In this document: piece by piece, positions 57,167 through 64,000 of the stretch
Position numbering within the stretch: the first letter of the stretch is position 1
Layout: every line of letters starts with the position of its first letter
Source: Craterostigma plantagineum
Lineage: Eukaryota; Streptophyta; Magnoliopsida; Lamiales; Linderniaceae
Length of the DNA: 64,000 nucleotides
Direction of reading: 5' to 3'
Assembly (NCBI GenBank): GCA_027422505.1
Contig: JAPQWV010000050.1
Coordinates: 5,580,001 to 5,644,000 of the forward strand
Notes under the pieces: model-generated
The model's input: the letters and a program-made list of their open reading frames with translations, nothing else
Database searches by the model: none
What the model was told of the DNA's origin: nothing
Made by a program: the position numbers and the translations under genes

Positions 57167-60025
57167 CTATAGCAACCGACTAAAATACATGTTCATGAAA
57201 TATCTTGAAGGGTTGAAGCCACTCAGTATTGCTGCAGAACAAGAAGAGATTAGTTTTATTTCTGATGAGAAACCAGACGAAAATGCATATCAAATAGTTA
57301 ACATGGCATAACTACTACCATATGTGGAAAACACAACTGGTGATTTGATATAAAAAGCTTAACAGCTACTTACATATGGGACAAAGAACAAGAAAGATGC
57401 CGATCGGATAGAGGAACAAAGTGGTCCTTTCCAAGAATGGTAACACTGCAAACATGGTAGAAGGAGAAATTCAAACACGTTAAGATTTATCCTAGTATTC
57501 TATAATATCTGCAAGGCCCTATTCAAGAAAGCCATTATTTGATGGTGATCAACAAAACTCTCACCATGCAAGCTAACAAGAAATTTGTCAAATGAAAGTA
57601 AAAAAGAACATACTTGGAGTTGTCAAACAAAGATCTTACCATCATAGCCTAGGTAATTTAAGTAATGATAGTAGGAGAAAGCCGCCATGAAGAGCAAATT
57701 TGAAAGTAACTCGGGAACAAAACCATGAGCAATCAGCAGAGGTGACAGGAAGAAATGGATGACTGCAAAAAGTTAAGATATTGGGCAACATTACTAATAC
57801 GGAAAGAACTCTCAAAGTAGGATTGAGAGTTGTACTTACCATAAAGCAATGTGAACATAGGGAAGAAAGAGTTGCAGTGTACATCAAAGGAATACAACCT
57901 TCACAAGCAAACAGAGGGTTAATGTAATAAACAGCCTACTTTCGCAACATTGTGACAGAGAGACATATCTAGAAATGATGCTGGCTTTTAGCCACATGAG
58001 AGATGAACTAACAACCACATACGGAAAAGAGGTCAGCAGAGTAATCTCACACTGACAAGAGAACTTACCATTCAACCCGTTGCTCCACCACATGACTGTT
58101 TGGAGCTTCTTCTCGAAGGTAGTTGTTGGTGAAGAACCTGGAGATGAAATATGAATCCTTTCAACAATTGAGCCATTGTGGAATCTAAAAGTACATCATA
58201 TTTGGAAATCGTTTACTATTCATGGTAAATGTTCACAGCATGATACAAGTCCAAAAATAACGACAGCTTACCAACAACCAGTTGCGAAAATTGCGCCCGC
58301 AACTAGGAAATGGGTGAGCAATACCGAAATTATAACAAAAACTGCATGCCCTGCACTATGATCGTACCTGATAAAGAAAGCGTAGAGGATATCAGCATTA
58401 TAGCACATATTGTGTATGGAATATACATAGAAAAGATAGCTAAATCCGTGCCTTTCCCTACGGGTGTTCTGTGCTAGATTTTACGAGTCAAGAGAACATA
58501 TACTAGCTGATCGAAGATATGAAACACATCAATTGAATACTTACGCAGCACAATAAGCCAACGTAGAAACGGACAGTAGAAGACTGCATATCACAATAAA
58601 TGCAGGATCATCACGTGCCCACTGATTCTTTGTTTCTGATATATAGAAAGAGGTTAGATACATACATCCAAAAAGGCATCAAATCTATCGTATATTTCTA
58701 ATCCAAGAACGAAGAATACTCCATACCAGTAAGCTGTCCCTAATAAAAAAGTAAAAAATGTACAGATATCGCAAACTGTATTACAAGCTTCAATCAACTA
58801 TGTTGAGGAATCAAAAAGACAGAAGAAAGACTCACGCTTGTGATACTTGGTGTGTTGATATCTGCACCCATGAACCACCCCCAACAAAATATGAAGAAAA
58901 TCACGGACAAATTGTTACCAATAAGAATACTGAACGACTGAAAAACAAGAATAACAAAAGATGCTGAATACCCACACAACTTTTGGCGACGTGCACAAGT
59001 TAAGCATCTGCCAGAAGGTATATTCAATGTCCATTTGTCGCCACTGCATCACAAAATGAAGAAAAACAGTCAGAGACAACAGTACTGAACATCACGTCGA
59101 AGCTTATGACTAACTTCCACAAGGCGAAAGACAACATAACAACCTAGACTCATGATTTGATAGGAGAGGAATATTTTCACTTTGAGGTTAATGATCTAAC
59201 CCAACAACTAAATCAAAGAACGAACATCAATGTAACTGTTTTTGAAAAACGATCAAATATAATTATAACACCATAACCAGAATTACTAATATCAGCCCAG
59301 TCACTAAAAACCCAACAAATAAAACGAGGAAAGAACATCAAGAACATCAATGTAAATGTTTTTTGAAAAAAGATCAAATATAATTATAACACCATAACCA
59401 GAATTACTAATATCAGCCCAGTCACTAAAAACCCAACAAATAAAACGAAGAAAGAACATCAATGTAAATGTTTTTTTAAAAAAGATCAAATATAATTATA
59501 ATTTATAACACCACAACCAGAATTACTAATATCAGCCCAGTCGCTAAAATGCAAAATAATTGAAAACTATACAAAACGGCACTTGCACATCAAACGCAAA
59601 GCAACACGGGTATAAAACCAAATTTTGTATCGCTGGTTCCACAAAAAAAAGAATCAAAACGTGAATTGAGCTGAATGGATGAAATGAAAATCATTAGCAT
59701 AGTACCAGGCACCAATGGAGCATCAGATCAACTGACAAAAAGATATACACGCGATGACATTATGCAAGGGCTTAAAGTTCTTTTGCCTAATCTCAGGACA
59801 TATTCCGCTCCCTCTATCCCGAAACAAAATCCAAATCAAACCAAATAAAACAGCAGTTAAGGTGGCCCACGGAATAAACAACTGATAAAGGCATCAGATC
59901 TGCAACTACTGAAACAAATCAACTCGAACAACCTTGACGATTCGTCGAAGATAATGAGGTAGAGAACTGTTGGCGCGCGCGTTAGAGCTGGGACGCGACT
60001 TCACCGACGAAGAGGTAGGCAACAT
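57167..60025 (-). CDS. UNC-50 family integral membrane protein (GMH1 homologue)
   Basis: Golgi/ER membrane protein. In animals UNC-50 supports trafficking of assembled receptors, and yeast GMH1 interacts with Arf-GEFs. Ten exons on the minus strand: 59933-60025, 58976-59043, 58836-58861, 58545-58635, 58272-58367, 58069-58137, 57840-57898, 57640-57762, 57374-57445 and 57167-57231, for 253 residues. All phases agree across nine GT-AG introns. Family blocks are HYLRRIVKWRQMDIEYTFWQ (across exons 1-2), MLNLCTSPKVVYQHTKYHKQ (exons 2-4), QWARDDPAFIVI, NNYLREEAPNSHVVEQRVEW and FDVHCNSFFPMF. The C-terminal GFNPSRYFMNMYFSRLL is also present. About five hydrophobic helices are evident. Intron 1 (about 890 bp) carries a tandem repeat. 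It is divergently paired with the reticulon gene. Confidence 0.95.
59223..59551. repeat. Three-unit tandem repeat in UNC-50 intron 1
   Basis: Three units of about 95-120 bases share AACATCAATGTAA, AGATCAAATATAATTATAA, CCAGAATTACTAATATCAGC and CCAGTCACTAAAA. Approximate units are 59223-59341, 59343-59454 and 59455-59551. Confidence 0.88.
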
Positions 60026-60477
60026 CTTCGCTGTATCCTCCAATGAAAAACTGCGATGCTTCTGTGGTCTTCACTTCACAGCGTAAAATGGTATGGATTA
60101 AAGTTATGTTTGATGATCTCCTCTTCGATTTCGCTCCCTTTTGTCGATCTTTTGATCGATCGGAGTCTCTCTCTGTTCAGGTGCAAGAGCGAATTACGTT
60201 GGAGTTTTCTCCTTCCTTGTAATTGCTTTCCATTTATATAATTCGTTCAATGTAATTATGTTAGGGCCTGGCGTGATTGATGAGTCCATTTCAAGTTGGG
60301 CTTTGTTGGTCTTTCCTAATTATTTTTATTTCGGTTGAAACAAAAATATTATAATATTTCTTTTTTTGTTCTTCGGCAGAAATTACAATCCCCGTATATA
60401 TATTCTCCCTCGCTTTTTTGATTAATTTACACACTTTCCGCTTCCTTTCATCATTTCTCAGAGAACCCTAAATCGCA
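60026..60477. promoter_or_regulatory. Compact divergent promoter between UNC-50 and the reticulon gene
   Basis: 452 bases separate the two start codons, so both 5' UTRs and promoters lie here. A TTGGGCTTTG motif near 60296 and GGGCCTGG near 60264 resemble site II elements of broadly expressed genes. Confidence 0.55.
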
Positions 60478-61579
60478 ATGAGCCAATCTCAACGTCTCTC
60501 CGTTCATCACGAGCTAGGCGGTGGTGCAGGTACCTACTCTACTCGCGTGTATTTCTTTCAGATTACGATTTAGTATGCGAATCTATTGTTTTTCAGTCTT
60601 GCTATATGTTTATTAATTGTTTGCAGCTGATCAGCTCTGTGTTTCCTGTTTTTGGCGATTGTGCAGTTGCAGATGTGTTATTGTGGAGGAATCGGCGTGG
60701 GAGCATAATTTTGCTAGTGGGCTCTACGGCTCTGTGGTTTATATTCGAGATAGCCGGATATAATTTGCTATCATTTGTGTCAAATGTTCTGCTGTTGCTC
60801 GTCGTGATCTTATTTTTCTGGGCTAAATCCGCCACTCTTTTAAATAGGTAGATCAATTAAGCGTGCGCAAGGATCTGGATTTTATGGTATCTACTCATTT
60901 AGCATCGAAATTAATGGATCGGTACCATTTCGGTTATTCTTTCTTGTCTGCGGACATAATCAGTTACTATAACTGGATCTGTTTCTTTTGGATATATACT
61001 TAAATGGGTTAATTGATTCTCTGACATTAGGCCACTGCCACCTCTTCCTAATCTCGAGATTTCAGAAGATACTGTTCTGAAGGCCGCTGATGAGACCCGA
61101 GCATGGGTAAATCAGGCATTGTCTATTGCACACGACATTGCAATTCGTGGAAACTTGAGACTCTTTGTTCAGGTGTTGTAATGTCTACCAGCTACCTTGT
61201 TTATTGTTCGTAATTGCTCAAACCTCAACTGAAACCCTCTTGTTCTGTTGTTAGGTTGCGTTAAGCCTGTGGTTTGTCTCATACATTGGTAGTTTCTTCA
61301 ACTTCCTCACGTTAGTCTATATTGGTAAGCTGGGGTTCTCTTTCATCGTAAATTCCTTTTTTTGCATGTGTATAGTGAGTATTGGTTTTGAAAATTGACG
61401 TCATTGCAGGTGTTCTTCTTAGTCTATCACTACCCGCATTATATGAGAAGTACCAAGATCCAATTAATGGGAAGCTGGGCGTTGCATATGGCATAGCTGA
61501 AGAACAATGGCGAAAAATTGATAGGCAGGTGCTGAGCAAGATTCCATTCCCACAAAATAAAGAGAAGAAAAGCCAATAG
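60478..61579 (+). CDS. Reticulon-like protein (RTNLB)
   Basis: Shapes tubular ER by inserting hairpin membrane segments. Five exons, 60478-60529, 60667-60847, 61031-61172, 61255-61324 and 61410-61579, encode 204 residues. The reticulon homology domain covers nearly the whole protein: [20 protein letters not shown], a first long hydrophobic hairpin, the [20 protein letters not shown] loop and [20 protein letters not shown] second hairpin follows ([40 protein letters not shown]). The short N-terminus (about 17 residues before the domain) places it among the small plant RTNLBs. The C-terminus ends KEKKSQ, a lysine-rich ER-retention-like tail common in the family. No defects. Confidence 0.94.
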
Positions 61580-61999
61580 ACACAATGCAACCTCTTCTGC
61601 CCCTCAATGCACTTTTCTTTGATATTTGTTTACCTATAGAAAAGTCTGACCAGAGCTTTGTCGACAACTACGAAGTCGCTGTCGTTCCCCTCTTCGGATG
61701 TGGTTTTTGAGACGCACAAGGAATAGGGAACTCAGTTGGCGAATCTCTAGTGAACTTTGTAATGTTTTGAAGATACGCTTCCTTCTCTTGTCTATTGGCT
61801 AGTTTCTTGAGTTCTTGTATTCAGAGTTGATGGTGATCGATTATATGATTGAGTGCCTTACAATTCCATTCTATTTTGTTAAGATCTATTTGCCTTATTG
61901 CTGCGCCAGGTTCAAAGTTTTCAGGTAAAGTGTAAATGGCATTACAATAATCCTGTCGGTTTCATTACAGAGACAAGTCGAGAAAAAATGAGCAAGTTT
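61580..61999. other. Convergent 3' region between the reticulon and MLO genes
   Basis: About 420 bases holding both 3' UTRs. No coding exon seen. Confidence 0.55.
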
Positions 62000-64000
62000 T
62001 CATGTCTTTCGTAGAAGATCAAAGAGTGTGGTAGTAGTCATATCAGTTCTAACGCCTTCCTCCAAACCGTCCACAGCTGTATTCCCTCGACCATCATCCT
62101 CATGTTGGTTAAATATTACCTCAGAAAATCCGTGAAGTTCAAGTGGCTCCAAAGAATCCACTATACCTCCATCTCCTTCTAAGTTAGTCAGCGTTCCCGC
62201 CGAAGAACAGCGAGACAGAGTACCAGAATTAACTGTCGCTGTCTCGTCGTCCATCACTGATTCGAGCGAACACGTCGACCTCGTGGCAATCGAGTTTGTA
62301 GCTTTCGATCTCGCTTTGACTCTCTTGCACCAACTGTGCAGTGATTCCCTTACGTTCTCGGCGATTAGGGCTTTCTTACAGCGAGATCCCATCTAAGCAG
62401 CAATGAATTTGCTCGCCGTAGTATTGTGCACAGATTCTTGATATATGTATGTATGTATTACATTAGAGGAGTGGTTACTAACCGTTGTCACTATTACGTT
62501 CAAAGGGACTGTGCTGTAGCTGCACCAAAACTGAACTAAAACCCTGGCAACAACTATGCATGTGTCTGGACGAGAACTTACGATCAATCTATTTCGAGTT
62601 TTCTGAAACAGAAAACGAAGTAATAAACAATGTACCCGCTGACTAGCCTGATGATGACCATGGCATGATTGTTCGTGAAACAAGAACGGTGCTTGAATCC
62701 CCACTGCATTACGTACGCCTCATTCGTCTGAGTTTTTTTGTTCGGTAAAAAAGAAAAAGGATCGAATGAGAGAATGATGGGAATTTCTTACCAGGGACCA
62801 TATGAACGTTGCCATCTCGAAAGCATTCTTGCAGAACCCACCCAAGTAATAACATAGGATGTGATGATGAGGATTGAGGTTATTAAACAGTTCATTACAG
62901 CTTCAACAAAGAAGGGGTGGTTCTTACCTGGAAAGATATGAACTGTATCAGACGCAGTAAAATTTCGGGCTTCCCAAACCAGAAAAGATCGTCTCTCGGC
63001 TTCACATGATTTCCTGTAGACGGGCCCCGCGGAGGCTCTGCTATTTCGACCGCTAACATTGCGACAACGTGTTGGAGTTTCGTTCCCACCAGCATGATAA
63101 GCTTCAAGTAATGTTCTCTTTCGTTGGTGATCGTTACATATGTTAGATTTTTATCTCAAAGAGACTTTACGACTAACAAAGAACTTACAATGGCAGGTAT
63201 GAACGACAGCCAAAAGTAGATGTTGAGGCCTGAGATCAGATCGAAACAACAGTTGTTGACGAAAACATTTAAGTGAGATCATTCAAAGCCTCGAAGATTT
63301 ACTAGTACCGTGTACGTTGATGAATATGCACAGTATAGCATAACCCCACAACGGCCAGCTGCCGAAACAAAATATAACAAGTAAATAAAACAACAGATGA
63401 TCGGTCTTTGAGTTCTATTCGAATGACATTTAGGTCAGTTATCAGTATACCTTATTCCTACAATGCCATAGAATTCGTCTTCCATGCTTCGCAGCATATA
63501 CTTGTGAAAGTTGTAAGAATGTGGCAGCTTATGGTTCTGCTTTTTGCATATTAACCAAGAATTAGGAAGACAGTTAAAAATAAATGAAACCAGTCCAAGA
63601 AAGAGTCAAAACACCCACAGCGATGAAACCTAATCGCAGCGCCACGTAGTCTGATTTCCTGACTGAACTTCTGAATTGTTTGAGAAAACAAAGCTGCCCG
63701 AAAAGAAAATAAAAAGATCGATAAATTGATAGCAGCAGCTTTAGAATATTAGAAAAGCCTTCGATGAGGAGGCTGTAATGGAATGAGTACGTCTACGTAC
63801 GTACATACCATCCATATGAGGACTCGGCTTCTGCTCCATGGATGAGACGCGTGTTGCAACGCAAACGTGCTTTGCCGCCTCACGAATTTGTGATTTGCTG
63901 CTAAACATAAGCCAAATGCTGGTTCTTTATGACACCAAGTTGGTTAGAGCACAAACAAGAAAGAATAGTTATTACCATGTGCATTTGCCTCTGCAATAAC
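62000..64000 (-). CDS. MLO-family seven-transmembrane protein (3' part, cut by window edge)
   Basis: Plasma-membrane MLO protein; some family members are powdery mildew susceptibility factors, others act in root or pollen tube signalling as calcium channels. Visible exons on the minus strand: 63976->64000, 63809-63900, 63620-63694, 63451-63536, 63309-63358, 63189-63229, 62928-63101, 62792-62827, 62636-62703, 62483-62543 and 62000-62392. Family blocks are [97 protein letters not shown] and [25 protein letters not shown] also fits. The calmodulin-binding region follows ([20 protein letters not shown]). The tail is Ser/Thr-rich and acidic. The N-terminal part lies outside the window, and clade cannot be assigned. 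One exon boundary near 63694 may be off by a base. Confidence 0.93.

Noticed and set aside
59304..59489. Phe/Leu-rich frame in the UNC-50 intron
   Set aside because: Produced by the tandem repeat; the same peptide repeats with the DNA unit.

Overview
The window is plant nuclear DNA from a eudicot. It is AT-rich, genes are split by short GT-AG introns, and the content is plant-specific: MIKC MADS-box, LOB-domain, RSL- and IVa-type bHLH, MLO, a plastid acyl carrier protein, alternative oxidase and a plant CBM22-GH10 xylanase. Genus cannot be told from sequence alone. I could build 20 protein-coding genes exon by exon. Two are cut by the window edges: the potassium transporter at the left and MLO at the right.

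Layout. 0-16 kb: 3' part of a KUP/HAK/KT potassium transporter (+), alternative oxidase (-), a DUF7870 protein (+), beta-ureidopropionase (+), an AGL17-clade MADS-box gene (+) and a subgroup IVa bHLH (+). 16-26 kb: a PIF/Harbinger-type MITE, then two tandem squalene epoxidase genes (+) separated by an inverted pair of MITE copies. The first epoxidase has an apparent 1-nt deletion in exon 5; the second is intact but strongly diverged at both ends. 26-46 kb: a PR-1 protein, a CYSTM peptide, a CBM22-GH10 xylanase (-), an RSL-type bHLH (-), a TED7-like proline-rich membrane protein (-), TFIIA gamma (+), a class II LOB-domain gene with a solo LTR in its intron (+), a small UBP-type zinc-finger protein (+) and a single-C2H2 repressor (-). 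46-57 kb: a plastid acyl carrier protein gene (-) whose third intron holds a full-length 8,696-bp Copia retrotransposon. 57-64 kb: UNC-50 (-) and a reticulon (+) arranged head to head, then the 3' part of an MLO gene (-).

Most genes are unrelated neighbours, as is usual in plants. The arrangements that carry biological information are the squalene epoxidase tandem pair (sterol/triterpene precursor supply), the UNC-50/reticulon divergent pair (both early secretory-pathway membrane proteins), and the retrotransposon in the acyl carrier protein intron. That retrotransposon has 922-bp LTRs with no difference visible by eye and a perfect 5-bp target duplication, so it looks very young. It also carries an unusual dispersed TGTTGG-type imperfect palindrome in the LTRs, untranslated regions and coding frame. 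I saw no CRISPR, bacterial operon or viral replicon, and no tRNA or rRNA gene was recognised.
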